From positions 2,989,064 through 3,053,063 of the forward strand of contig NZ_CM001977.1 in assembly GCF_000406165.1 (NCBI RefSeq): DNA of 64,000 nucleotides, written 5' to 3'. Of the stretch, positions 1-8,957 are shown piece by piece. A program made the translations under genes and the position numbers. Under the pieces are notes generated by a model. That model was not told the DNA's origin. It ran no database searches and saw only the letters and a program-made list of their open reading frames with translations. The first letter of the stretch is position 1; the number at the start of each line of letters is the position of its first letter. Source of the DNA: Dickeya zeae NCPPB 2538. GTDB lineage: Bacteria > Pseudomonadota > Gammaproteobacteria > Enterobacterales > Enterobacteriaceae.

Positions 1-364
1 GATAACGGCGCGCTGTGGCGCTAAAACGGGCGTGAAACGCCTCATTCACCGTGTTGACCCAACGCACGGCGATATCCGGTGGCAGATTGGCATTCACCCC
101 CATCGTCCAGGCGGCGTCTTTGCGCACGGCGTGGGTCGTGAAATGCACCACCTGTCCGGTTGCATGCACCCCGGCATCGGTACGACCGGCGCAAAACACA
201 TCGATACGCTCGTTCGCCACCTGAGATAATGCCGCTTCCAGACACCCCTGAACGCTGTCTACCTCGGCCTGACGCTGCCAGCCGTAATAGCGACTGCCGT
301 CATATTCAATCCCCAGGGCGATTTTCAGCGGTGCCTCATCGTCCGCATGCTGCAACGCCGTCAT
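1..364 (-). CDS. truA: tRNA pseudouridine(38-40) synthase TruA, N-terminal part
   Basis: TruA converts uridines 38-40 in the anticodon arm of many tRNAs to pseudouridine. The reverse strand reads an open frame from an ATG at 364 to the window edge, about 121 residues. It contains the catalytic-aspartate segment CAGRTDAGVHATGQV, with D in the RTDAG motif, and an early GIEYDGSRYYGWQRQ stretch typical of the family. The 3' part lies outside the window. The start codon overlaps the stop of usg by one base (TAATG), so the two are probably translationally coupled, as in the usg-truA order of enterobacteria. Confidence 0.93.
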   Translation of the reverse strand, partial: MTALQHADDEAPLKIALGIEYDGSRYYGWQRQAEVDSVQGCLEAALSQVANERIDVFCAGRTDAGVHATGQVVHFTTHAVRKDAAWTMGVNANLPPDIAVRWVNTVNEAFHARFSATARRY

Positions 365-1374
365 TACCCCAGGTACTCCTCAATCAGCCGTTCCGCGGTT
401 TCTATCGCCATCAACGCACCGCCGAAGCGGATGTTGTCGGCCACCGACCAGAACTGCAACAGCTCAGGTATGCCGTAATCGTTACGCAGACAGCCAATAC
501 TCAGTTGTACATTGCCAGAGGCATCTTCCACCTGCGTCGGGTAGTCATCTTCTTCGCTCAGAACGATATCACCCGCCTGCGACAGCACATCACGCGCTTC
601 ATCGGCAGACAACGGGCGCAACGCTTCCAGATGCACCACCTGCGCATGACCGTAAAACACCGGTGATTGTACGCAACTGACCGATATCGGCAGGCCGTCA
701 TCCTGCAATACCTTACGCACCTGATCGACCAGCCGACGCTCTTCACGCACACTGCCTTCGCCATCGGCCAGCAGCGGCAACACATTGAACGCCAGTTGTT
801 TCGGGAACAAGCTCGCTTCAGCCGGAATGCCGTTGAGCAGACGTGCGCTTTGGCCCGCCAAATCATCGACGGCCGCTTTACCATACGCCGACACCGATAA
901 CAGGTTGCTGACGTGCAGACGCGACAACCCAGCCTGCTCCGTCAACGGTTTGATCGCCGTGAGCAACTGGCTGGTCAGGCTATCCGCCACCGCCACGATA
1001 TTGCGATTCCGGTAATCCCCCAGCACATGCGGATTCACCCCTGGCACCACCAGCGGGACATCCGGCTCTAGCGCAAACAGGCCGCTACTGTCGATAACCA
1101 GACACCCAGCGTCGCCTGCAGCTTGTGCATAGCGAGCACTAGCTTCCACACCGGCGACGAAAAAGGCCAGTTGCACCTGCGACCAGTCGAAATCAGCCGC
1201 GTCTTCTACCCGCAGCGAACGGCCGTTAAAACGCAAACTCTCACCGGCACTGTTTTCACTCGCCAGCGCATAGAGCTCACCCACGGGAAACTCACGCTCC
1301 TGCAATAGCTCCAGCAACGCGGTGCCGACAGCGCCGGTCGCTCCCAGCAACGCGATATTCCAGCCATTGGACAT
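364..1374 (-). CDS. usg: USG-1 protein, aspartate-semialdehyde dehydrogenase homologue
   Basis: This 336-residue protein has the NAD(P)-binding start GATGAVGTALLELL (residues 11-24) and the overall layout of aspartate-semialdehyde dehydrogenase. In true Asd enzymes the active site is an Asn-Cys pair. Here the corresponding segment reads VADSLTSQ, with Ser132 at the Cys position, so catalysis as Asd is unlikely; this loss is the known hallmark of USG-1. Its cellular role is not established. It sits between pdxB and truA, as in E. coli, and overlaps truA by one base, suggesting one transcript. Confidence 0.93.
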   Translation of the reverse strand: MSNGWNIALLGATGAVGTALLELLQEREFPVGELYALASENSAGESLRFNGRSLRVEDAADFDWSQVQLAFFVAGVEASARYAQAAGDAGCLVIDSSGLFALEPDVPLVVPGVNPHVLGDYRNRNIVAVADSLTSQLLTAIKPLTEQAGLSRLHVSNLLSVSAYGKAAVDDLAGQSARLLNGIPAEASLFPKQLAFNVLPLLADGEGSVREERRLVDQVRKVLQDDGLPISVSCVQSPVFYGHAQVVHLEALRPLSADEARDVLSQAGDIVLSEEDDYPTQVEDASGNVQLSIGCLRNDYGIPELLQFWSVADNIRFGGALMAIETAERLIEEYLG

Positions 1375-1459
1375 GTGGTTGTACTCCCCAAGAATAATGA
1401 ATAAAACACACCGGACGATGATGACATCGCCCGGATTAATCTGATTTTGATACAGGAAA

Positions 1460-2593
1460 TTAGCGTTCGTTCACCGACGCGGTGAAACCTAACCGGTTCA
1501 GTTGCTCAGCGCTTTCGCGATCAGCGCAGACAACATGCAACGATGACCACTCGCGCCGCTCCTGATAGCACTTACGCAACCGATCGAATTCACCAGGTAT
1601 CTGTGCGACCTGACGCAATAAGGCATCATCGCGGCGCACATCATACACCAGATGCACCAGTCGTTTGAGTTGATACTCATCGAGCGGCACCGTCAGGCTC
1701 ACCTGAGCCAGTTCCGGCGTTGGCAACAACGATGACAAGGCGACCTGTTGCGGTTGGCCGATAAAACGGCTCCAGGCTTCGAACACCTGCGTGGTGCCGC
1801 GTGCTTTGCCTTCCAGCGTATAACCGGCGATATGGGCCGTGCCAATGTCGACCCGTTCCAGCAGTTCGAGAGATAGCTCTGGCTCGGGTTCCCACACATC
1901 CAGCACCACGCTAAGGTGTTGGCCGCGTTTAAGGGCAGCCAGCAAGGCAGCGTTGTCCACCACCGGGCCACGACAGGCATTAATCAGGATGGTGCCTGCT
2001 TTCAGGCGAGCCAGCAGTGCGGCATCCACACAATGTAAGGTGGCATAAGGCCCCGCTTGCAATAGCGGCGTGTGGAACGTCAGCACATCAGCCTGCTCCA
2101 CCACCTCATCCAACGACACAAATGGCCCTTCGTCACCGCGATCCGCCCGCGGTGGGTCGCACAGCAACGTCCGCACTCCTAGCGCCGTCAACCGATCATT
2201 GAGGCGAGACCCCACGTTCCCTACCCCGACGATCCCAACGGTGCGGTCCGTCAACGCGAAGCCATCACGTTCTGCCAACATTAACAGCGCGGAAAACACA
2301 TACTCGACCACCGCAATCGCATTGCAGCCGGGGGCTGCGGAAAACGCGATCCCCTGTTGACGTAGAAACGCTTCATCAACATGGTCGGTGCCCGCTGTCG
2401 CCGTGCCGACAAACTTTACCGCTTTGCCGGTCAGCAGCTCGGCATTCACTTTCGTGACCGAGCGCACCATCAGGGCATCCGCCCCGTTCAGGGCCTCTGT
2501 CGGAATCGGTCGGCCCGGTACCGCCGTTACCTCGCCAAGGCGGCTGAACAGCGTCTGAGCGTAAGGCATATTTTCATCAACAAGGATTTTCAC
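1460..2593 (-). CDS. pdxB: erythronate-4-phosphate dehydrogenase
   Basis: PdxB oxidises 4-phosphoerythronate in the DXP-dependent pathway to pyridoxal 5'-phosphate (vitamin B6). The 377-residue product starts VKILVDENMPYAQ and carries the D-2-hydroxyacid dehydrogenase Rossmann segment VGIVGVGNVGSRL, a later INACRGPVVD motif, the catalytic Arg/Glu/His set typical of the family, and the short PdxB C-terminal dimerisation domain. I chose a GTG start at 2593 because AGGAAA lies 6 bases upstream and the protein then begins exactly at the conserved family N-terminus; an upstream in-frame start at 2641 would only add a basic leader. It is followed by usg and truA on the same strand. Confidence 0.93.
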   Translation of the reverse strand: MKILVDENMPYAQTLFSRLGEVTAVPGRPIPTEALNGADALMVRSVTKVNAELLTGKAVKFVGTATAGTDHVDEAFLRQQGIAFSAAPGCNAIAVVEYVFSALLMLAERDGFALTDRTVGIVGVGNVGSRLNDRLTALGVRTLLCDPPRADRGDEGPFVSLDEVVEQADVLTFHTPLLQAGPYATLHCVDAALLARLKAGTILINACRGPVVDNAALLAALKRGQHLSVVLDVWEPEPELSLELLERVDIGTAHIAGYTLEGKARGTTQVFEAWSRFIGQPQQVALSSLLPTPELAQVSLTVPLDEYQLKRLVHLVYDVRRDDALLRQVAQIPGEFDRLRKCYQERREWSSLHVVCADRESAEQLNRLGFTASVNER

Positions 2594-2714
2594 GTTGGCT
2601 TTCCTGATAGACCGCTGACGACACCCGCGTCGCCGCGACAAAAAGAAGGGCGTTATTCTGCCATAAACCGACTGACGGTAACACAGACGAGCGGGATTGG
2701 TTCATGACGGCTAT

Positions 2715-3974
2715 TTAGCTTACTGGCAGGCCAGCAACACGATCAAAATAGATTTCGGGGTCAATCACCACCGTCCTTGCTCGCATCAGCGACAATCGCC
2801 TGAAGAATGGGCTACCGTGCGCAATAATAGGCAGCAATGCCGCGCCGATGGCGGCGGCTTCTGCCCCCAGCATGGCATGCTCCAGTCTTGGCATATGCCT
2901 TACTTTTCTGGCGGCCACAGAGGGAAGTAGTGGATAAGTACGATCCACCAGCGATGCGAAAAGTGCAGGAGGAAGGCATCCGCCGACTAAAATTTTTTGG
3001 GGATCAAACATGTTTTCAACGATTGAAACCAGAATGCGCAGACGTTTACTGTTGAGTTCAAGCCATGCCATCAACTCACTGTTGCGTTGCTGATAGAGCG
3101 AATTAAGAAAATCTGGCTGTTCAAGTGCGCTCAAATCCACTGCCAGGGTAATAGCCAGTTCTTCTAATGAAAACGGGGTCACATCAGCCGCAACAGGTTG
3201 TAGTTCTGATGGCCAACTTAATAAGCCAATCTCACCGGCATTGTTGAAGGCACCTTGAAACGGCAAACCGTCAACGATAATCCCTGCACCGAGTCCATGA
3301 CCAACAAAAATATAAACATAGTGGGTAAGTCCAACTGCCGACCCAACCTGGCGTTCAGCAAGCGCTGCCGCCGTCGCGTCATTCTCTACAATGACCGGCA
3401 TACCGCACAACGCTTCAACAGCATCAGCAGTCGGCACATGACTCCATGCCTGCCATCCAGGCGATCCTACGTACTTCTCAAAGTCAGCCTCTTGCAAAGT
3501 TGGCATTGCGATACCCGTCCCCCATACAGGGATGCCTTCACAGTCCCGGGAAAGTTCGGCGACAAGTTTAGCAATGTTGCTAATGCTCGCCTCAGGGTTT
3601 TGCCATGATACAGGCGCAGTTCTGCGAGCTAGCTCGCATGCAAACAGGTCGCACGCAACAGCAGTGATACCATTTCGATCCAGATGAACGCCAAAAGCAC
3701 AGCCAGCACGTGCATTGAGTCGTAAAAATTTCTGTGGAGCCCCACGGCGGTTGGTTGAGCGCCCCTCTTCAATTAGTAAACCCCGTTTAAGCAAATCCTG
3801 AGTGATATTAGCGATAGTTTGCGGTTGCAACCCAGTGCTCTCGACAAGGTCACTACGGGATAATTCCCCTGTAGTTCGTAGCAGATCAAACACCAGTCGG
3901 CGATTGTACCGGCCAGAATAAGCGTGATTGTTACCCGTATGCACGACAGCACCTTCGCCCTTTATTATCCCCAT
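2715..3974 (-). CDS. ROK-family transcriptional regulator (NagC/XylR-like)
   Basis: The 419-residue protein has an N-terminal MarR-like winged helix (about residues 22-75, including LSRSDLVESTGLQPQTIANI) followed by a sugar-kinase-like ROK domain with GHGLGAGIIVDGLPFQGAFNNAGEIG (given here only as the start and end of the ROK signature, roughly residues 226-250). The usual ROK zinc motif (CxCGxxGC) and the His after AGEIG are absent, so ligand binding may differ from NagC or Mlc. It is transcribed away from the ABC-transporter/phosphatase operon starting at 4141 and is the obvious candidate regulator of it. Ligand unknown; by family it would be a sugar or sugar phosphate. Confidence 0.85.
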   Translation of the reverse strand: MGIIKGEGAVVHTGNNHAYSGRYNRRLVFDLLRTTGELSRSDLVESTGLQPQTIANITQDLLKRGLLIEEGRSTNRRGAPQKFLRLNARAGCAFGVHLDRNGITAVACDLFACELARRTAPVSWQNPEASISNIAKLVAELSRDCEGIPVWGTGIAMPTLQEADFEKYVGSPGWQAWSHVPTADAVEALCGMPVIVENDATAAALAERQVGSAVGLTHYVYIFVGHGLGAGIIVDGLPFQGAFNNAGEIGLLSWPSELQPVAADVTPFSLEELAITLAVDLSALEQPDFLNSLYQQRNSELMAWLELNSKRLRILVSIVENMFDPQKILVGGCLPPALFASLVDRTYPLLPSVAARKVRHMPRLEHAMLGAEAAAIGAALLPIIAHGSPFFRRLSLMRARTVVIDPEIYFDRVAGLPVS

Positions 3975-3980
3975 TAAATA

Positions 3981-4005
3981 GATAATAAAAGCTTCGTTTT
4001 TATCG
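3981..4005. promoter_or_regulatory. AT-rich inverted repeat between divergent ROK and ABC genes
   Basis: An imperfect palindrome, GATAATAAAA, a six-base centre, then TTTTTATC, lies just upstream of the ROK start codon. ROK repressors of the NagC/Mlc type bind AT-rich inverted repeats, so this is a candidate operator for autoregulation and possibly for the divergent operon. Assignment is by position and shape only. Confidence 0.4.
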
Positions 4006-4140
4006 TGTCCAGCTAATTAAAATTTCCCAAAAATGGCTTTTGTCATCATAACTTCACCTGAAGTTCGTCTAATGCCCCTCGCCATCGACTCAATAAAACC
4101 ATTTAGTGGATTTAATTTTTTGTCTGGAGTCTATCCCGCT

Positions 4141-5097
4141 ATGAGCAAGCTGCATATTCATCTCACTGCGTTAACCATTGTTACTGCTTTATCCACCATA
4201 AACGCTACGGCTGCAGAACTGGTCATCTACACTTCTCATGGAGAAACAACCTCTGCGCCTGTTCTTGAGGCGTTTAAAAAGACGCACCCAGACATTAATG
4301 TGACCGTCGTGCGTGGCGGTACAGGGGACGTGGTTGAACGTATACGTGCAGAGACAGCTAATCCAACGGCTGATGTGCTTTGGGGTGGGCCGATCCAGAC
4401 ATATGAAGAGAACACAGCTCTTTTCCAGCCTTTTCAAAGCGACACTGACGCGAGCATGGTGACCATAGATCCACAGCATATCTGGCACCCATTTACTCTA
4501 CTTTTGCAACCCATTATGGTCAGCACAAAACGAGTCCCCCCGGCCGATATGCCGACGTCTCAGGCTGATCTCGCTCACGATAAATGGAAAAAATTAGGTG
4601 CGCTGATTATCCCAGATCCCGCACGCTCAGGGACGGGGTATACCATTGTCTCTGCGCTGGCTGGCCAGTTCGGCTGGAACTTTATCAATCGTCTCGTCAA
4701 AGACGCCCGCATTGCTCCCGGCTCGGACGATGCATTCAACGCCATACGCGATGGAGAAGCGGCTATTGGCTGGATCAATGAAGATTTAGGTGCTAAATGG
4801 ACGGCAGATGGCCTGCCAATCAAAATTATCTATCCGACTGACGCCATTACCGGCCAGATTGACGCACAGGCGATTGTGGCAAACGCACCACATATCGAGC
4901 AGGCCAAAATTTTTATCGACTTTCTTGGCTCGAAAACAGCTCATGAACGGGTACGTGACGCAACCATCCGCCGCTCAGCCCGTATGGATATCGCTCCTCC
5001 CCCTGTTCTGCCGAATGTGAGCCAGCTCAATATTATTTCCCCACAGGATCCTAAACAGGTTGTCGTCGCACGCTTTCAGGCAGCAGTCGCCAAATGA
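4141..5097 (+). CDS. ABC transporter periplasmic binding protein (Fe3+/AfuA/phosphonate-type, cluster D)
   Basis: The 318-residue protein begins with a Sec signal peptide (about residues 1-23, ending NATAA) followed by ELVIYTSHGETTSAPVLEAF, the typical opening of the iron(III)/phosphorylated-sugar/2-aminoethylphosphonate binding-protein group, and the ADVLWGGP segment of that group. The start at 4141 is preferred over an in-frame ATG at 4033 because it gives a clean signal peptide and has TGGAGT upstream. It overlaps the permease gene by ATGA. The Tyr pairs that define ferric-binding members could not be confirmed by eye, and the linked phosphatase argues for an organic-phosphate ligand instead of iron. 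Confidence 0.85.
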   Translation: MSKLHIHLTALTIVTALSTINATAAELVIYTSHGETTSAPVLEAFKKTHPDINVTVVRGGTGDVVERIRAETANPTADVLWGGPIQTYEENTALFQPFQSDTDASMVTIDPQHIWHPFTLLLQPIMVSTKRVPPADMPTSQADLAHDKWKKLGALIIPDPARSGTGYTIVSALAGQFGWNFINRLVKDARIAPGSDDAFNAIRDGEAAIGWINEDLGAKWTADGLPIKIIYPTDAITGQIDAQAIVANAPHIEQAKIFIDFLGSKTAHERVRDATIRRSARMDIAPPPVLPNVSQLNIISPQDPKQVVVARFQAAVAK

Positions 5098-7103
5098 AGA
5101 TACTTCGTGATCCCTGGCGACTGATAGCCGTTATTGCGCTGCTCTTTTGCTGCGCGACCATTTTACTGCCCCAGGCTCGCCTGCTGAGTGCCTCGTTGCT
5201 GGGAGATGGTGGTCGCTTTACCTTCGTTAATCGACCAACCGGGCTCGAGGTTATACCCGAGATGTCCAACGGTTTTACCATCGCCATGAAACCAAATGGA
5301 AGTCTTGATGTTAGTAAGGGAGCGAACTTTCATCTCAGCTTTCTGGCGCGAGATACGAACAATATTCTGATTCGAGGAACAGTTAATCCTCAATTCACCG
5401 TCCTGAATAACGGGGCATTACAGTTAGCGTCTGACGACTTTTCACTGATAGTGAGCCAACAGGCACCGCGAGGCCTGTTTAACCGAACTACCGTCACACC
5501 ACTGACTGCCATACGCCAACCCGATGGGGCGGTGGTGTTGCAACATGCGGCTAACGCCTATATCAGTATTGAAGAGCCCACCCTCTCTTTCACAGCGACG
5601 CACTACCTTTCCTTCTTCACCCGTGAGGAAACACGTAGTGCAACGCTTAACAGCCTGATGGTTTCCCTGTGTGCAACGGTATTCGCCGCTATGCTGGGTG
5701 TATCACTGGCTTACATGATTGCCCGGTTCCGGGTCGCCGGTTCAACGGCCATCATTCTGCTGGTCACCATGGCCTCGGTGTCCCCTCCCTTTCTGGGGGC
5801 TTACTCCTGGCGTCTGCTACTGGGTCACAATGGCATCATCACCACAAGCCTTGGACTAACGACGTCTATTGTCGGCATGTATGGCGTTATCTGGGTGATT
5901 GCATGGCTTGTCTTTCCAGTCATCTTTCTTCTGAGTTACAGCGCATTTCGCCGTGTCGATGCTTCACATATCGAAGCCGCAGAAAGCCTGGGCGCGACGC
6001 CCTTACGTGTGCGGCTGTCGGTAGAGATTCCATTGGCTATGCCCGGTATTGTCACCGGCCTTTATCTGGCGACGATGGCCGCCCTCTCAGACTTCGGCAC
6101 GCCGCGGATTATCGGACTTGATCTGAACGTACTGCCGGTCTTGATTTACACATCTTTTCTGAGCGAAGCAGGAAGAAATCCTGCACTCGCGGCAACAGGT
6201 GCGGTGGTGCTGGTGACCTTATCCAGCCTCTTCCTGATGGCGCAACAAATATATCTTGCCAGACGCGGGTATGCCGCCGTGTCATCAAGGCAGTCTGCGC
6301 CACGGAGACTATCTCGATTGGGACATATCCTGACCCTATTTTTTACCGCACTCATTCTGCTCCTGGCGTTCGTACCGCATATAACAGTTCTCGTCACCAG
6401 TTTTGTAAAATGGCGCGCCGGGTTGCCAACCACCACCCCAACTCTCGATAACTATCTGACAATGTGGAAAAACGGCCTGGCCTCAGCCTGGGTTACTCTT
6501 TCGCTGGGAGTTGTCGGCACATTACTGGCTTTCTCCATCGGTATTGCCATTGCCTATATACTGGTACGTAAACGCTACACGTTGATCGCACCTGCGCTTA
6601 ACAACGTCGTCATGATGCCCTACGTCATACCAGGCACAGTCCTGGGAATTGGGCTGATACTTATTTTTAACCAAGCACCACTTCAGCTTACCGGTACGTG
6701 GTACATCCTGGTGCTGGCCTACGTTATCCGAAATCTCCCGTTTACCGTCAAAGCATCAGAGGCAGCCTTGCGTCAGGTGCACCCAGCACTGGATGAAGCG
6801 GCAATCAGCCTTGGTGCCAGACCCATCAGAGTATTTTTGACTATCACTGCACCACTCATGCTGGCAGGCGCAGTGACTGGAGCAACGCTGACATTCCTGC
6901 ACATCGTGACTGAATTATCATCGACTATTGTGCTTTATCGCCCCCCCTGGAAGCCCATGACGGCAGTGATCTTTGAAAATACACTCGCAGATTCCGATTT
7001 CGGCGTCTGCGCAGCACAGACCATCATACTCATGCTTATTGTCTATGTGCCCCTTTATATCGTTGTTCGCTATGGACAGTCGGAGAAAAACCGTCATGCC
7101 TGA
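5094..7103 (+). CDS. ABC transporter permease, fused two-domain, with extracytoplasmic insertion
   Basis: This 669-residue membrane protein carries two permease domains in one chain, each with an EAA-loop: EAAESLGATPLRVRL in the first half and DEAAISLGARPIRVFL in the second. This is the FbpB/ThiP/PhnU-type fused architecture, so one chain can form the full channel. After the first membrane helix (about residues 10-31) comes an extra, mostly polar and beta-rich stretch of about 125 residues (roughly 37-163) before the helix at about 186-208; ordinary family members have a short loop here. It overlaps the binding-protein gene by four bases and the ATPase gene by eight. Confidence 0.9.
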   Translation: MKILRDPWRLIAVIALLFCCATILLPQARLLSASLLGDGGRFTFVNRPTGLEVIPEMSNGFTIAMKPNGSLDVSKGANFHLSFLARDTNNILIRGTVNPQFTVLNNGALQLASDDFSLIVSQQAPRGLFNRTTVTPLTAIRQPDGAVVLQHAANAYISIEEPTLSFTATHYLSFFTREETRSATLNSLMVSLCATVFAAMLGVSLAYMIARFRVAGSTAIILLVTMASVSPPFLGAYSWRLLLGHNGIITTSLGLTTSIVGMYGVIWVIAWLVFPVIFLLSYSAFRRVDASHIEAAESLGATPLRVRLSVEIPLAMPGIVTGLYLATMAALSDFGTPRIIGLDLNVLPVLIYTSFLSEAGRNPALAATGAVVLVTLSSLFLMAQQIYLARRGYAAVSSRQSAPRRLSRLGHILTLFFTALILLLAFVPHITVLVTSFVKWRAGLPTTTPTLDNYLTMWKNGLASAWVTLSLGVVGTLLAFSIGIAIAYILVRKRYTLIAPALNNVVMMPYVIPGTVLGIGLILIFNQAPLQLTGTWYILVLAYVIRNLPFTVKASEAALRQVHPALDEAAISLGARPIRVFLTITAPLMLAGAVTGATLTFLHIVTELSSTIVLYRPPWKPMTAVIFENTLADSDFGVCAAQTIILMLIVYVPLYIVVRYGQSEKNRHA

Positions 7104-8157
7104 TATGTACGATGACACCAACCGTCGCCTGGGGTGCGAAGTGGCGATTCACTCTGTTTCGAAGCGCTACGACTCACACCTTGTGCTACATGACATATCA
7201 ATGACCATCATGCCGGGTGAGTTCTTTACGCTTCTTGGCCCATCAGGCTGCGGTAAAACGACGTTGCTTCGGGCTATTGCAGGTTTTCACCCCATCAATG
7301 ATGGCCGCATCCTGTTTGATGGCGTCGACGTTTCGCAACGCGCGCCGTGGGATCGTAATATCGGTTTTGTCTTTCAAAACTATGCCTTATGGCCGAATAA
7401 AACGATCTTCGATAATGTGGCTTATGGGCTTCGGCTGCGAAAAATACCCAGGCAGGATATCCAGAAACGGGTGCGCCTTGCGCTTGCGCAGGTACAACTC
7501 GATCATGTGGAAGAGCGCTATCCCAGCGAAATGAGTGGCGGTATGCAACAGCGGATTGCGATGGCCCGCGCGCTCGTTATCGATCCTCCGCTGCTGTTAT
7601 TGGATGAACCCATGTCAAATCTTGATGCCAAACTGCGAGTATCGCTGCGTCAGGAATTGCGCGAATTACAAAAACGTATCGGCGTTACCGCTATCTATGT
7701 CACCCACGATCAGGAAGAAGCCCTGGAACTCTCAGACAGGATTGCCGTTATGCAGGGTGGAAAAGTCGAGCAACTGTCTGCGCCAGAAGTGCTTTATGCA
7801 CGCCCTGCCTCACGTTTTGTGGCTGAATTCGTCGGTCAGGCAAACTTTATCAAAGGCGTGATAACCGAACAGGGTTTTACTCCTGACAGCGGTACCTGTC
7901 TTAACCTCTCTCATGCGTTTCATCGTGGTCCAGCCACACTGTTTGTTCGTCCAGAAAACGTGCGTATCTGCGAGGCAGGCCAGGGGCTCATTGACGCTAT
8001 CGTCACTGATGTTCGTTATATCGGACGCGCCTGGGTCTACCGCCTGACGATCCCCGGCTGGGACAGCCTATGGGCAGAAACAACCAGACGTATCGCTGTC
8101 GATAATAAGGTCGGTATCGTCTTCGACGAAGCAACCTTTCTGGAAACACACGCATGA
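7096..8157 (+). CDS. ABC transporter ATP-binding protein
   Basis: The 353-residue ATPase has Walker A GPSGCGKTT (residues 48-56), a signature MSGGM (146-150, a variant of LSGGQ), Walker B LLLLDEP (about 166-172), a D-loop SNLDAKL and the switch His in THDQEEAL. A C-terminal TOBE-like regulatory domain of about 110 residues follows, as in the Fe3+/putrescine/phosphonate importers. I chose the ATG at 7096 because it sits in the ATGCCTGA overlap with the permease stop; the upstream in-frame TTG at 6973 lies inside permease code. It energises the importer encoded by the two preceding genes. Confidence 0.92.
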   Translation: MPDMYDDTNRRLGCEVAIHSVSKRYDSHLVLHDISMTIMPGEFFTLLGPSGCGKTTLLRAIAGFHPINDGRILFDGVDVSQRAPWDRNIGFVFQNYALWPNKTIFDNVAYGLRLRKIPRQDIQKRVRLALAQVQLDHVEERYPSEMSGGMQQRIAMARALVIDPPLLLLDEPMSNLDAKLRVSLRQELRELQKRIGVTAIYVTHDQEEALELSDRIAVMQGGKVEQLSAPEVLYARPASRFVAEFVGQANFIKGVITEQGFTPDSGTCLNLSHAFHRGPATLFVRPENVRICEAGQGLIDAIVTDVRYIGRAWVYRLTIPGWDSLWAETTRRIAVDNKVGIVFDEATFLETHA

Positions 8158-8957
8158 CAGACTACTCTCTGGATAACCACCAACTGCTGCGCGTGGCCAA
8201 AAAGGCCGCCCTGGCCGGTGGGATTGAGCTATTAAAGCGCTTTGGCAAAATGAATGCGTCTGGTATCAGCAAAAAGGCACAAGCCAATTATGCCTCACAA
8301 GCCGACCTCGCCGCCGAGCGTGCAATATTCAACACATTAACTGAGGAAGCGGCAGGATTTGGGTTCCTTGGCGAGGAAACGGGCTTTCAGGCTGGAACGC
8401 GTAAAGAGATGTGGGTTGTCGACCCCCTCGACGGAACCAGTAATTTTATCTGGGGCATTCCGTATTTTGCCGTCAGCATAGCTCTCTGCGACGATGAAGG
8501 AGAAATCCTTGGCGTAGTATACGACCCACTGCGTGAAGAGTATTTCACCGCCATAGCGGGAGAAGGAACTTACCTGAACGGTCAACGAGTAGCGCGCTTA
8601 GCGGATAAATTGCCAGAAGAGTCACTGTGCTCACTCTCATTGCCCATTCCGGGTCAATTGCAGGTGATAACACAGGATCAGCTATTCTGTGGGCTGACAC
8701 GCATTATGGCGGAGTCTGCTGGTGTCCGGCGGCTTGGGTCAGCCGCACTCGACCTCGCCTATGTCGGAATCGGAAGGCTGGACGCTTATTTTGAAGACGG
8801 TCTCAGTTATTACGATGTCGCAGCGGGCAAACTCATCGCCCAGGAAAATGGCATACGGGTAAGCAAATTCCATGGCGAAAAAGTACGGGAAGGTTCAGTG
8901 CTAGCCGCACGCCCAAGCATTTATGACTGGTTCCGGAATGCATTCTTATACCGGTAA
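8154..8957 (+). CDS. inositol-monophosphatase-family phosphatase
   Basis: The 267-residue protein belongs to the Mg2+-dependent, Li+-sensitive phosphatase family (inositol monophosphatase, histidinol phosphatase, CysQ). It shows the metal-binding Glu pair in GEETG (residues 73-77), the hallmark DPLDGTSNF (90-98) and a C-terminal DVAAGKLIAQENG segment. It overlaps the ATPase gene by ATGA, making it the last gene of a tightly coupled four-gene operon. Coupling to an importer suggests that it removes phosphate from the imported compound in the cytoplasm. The substrate (inositol phosphate, sugar phosphate or other) cannot be read from the sequence. Confidence 0.88.
   Translation: MTDYSLDNHQLLRVAKKAALAGGIELLKRFGKMNASGISKKAQANYASQADLAAERAIFNTLTEEAAGFGFLGEETGFQAGTRKEMWVVDPLDGTSNFIWGIPYFAVSIALCDDEGEILGVVYDPLREEYFTAIAGEGTYLNGQRVARLADKLPEESLCSLSLPIPGQLQVITQDQLFCGLTRIMAESAGVRRLGSAALDLAYVGIGRLDAYFEDGLSYYDVAAGKLIAQENGIRVSKFHGEKVREGSVLAARPSIYDWFRNAFLYR

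Noticed and set aside
4006..4140. Possible TPP riboswitch upstream of the ThiP-like ABC operon
   Set aside because: No CTGAGA/thi-box pattern or P1-P4 stems are present; the linked phosphatase and ROK regulator also do not fit thiamine.
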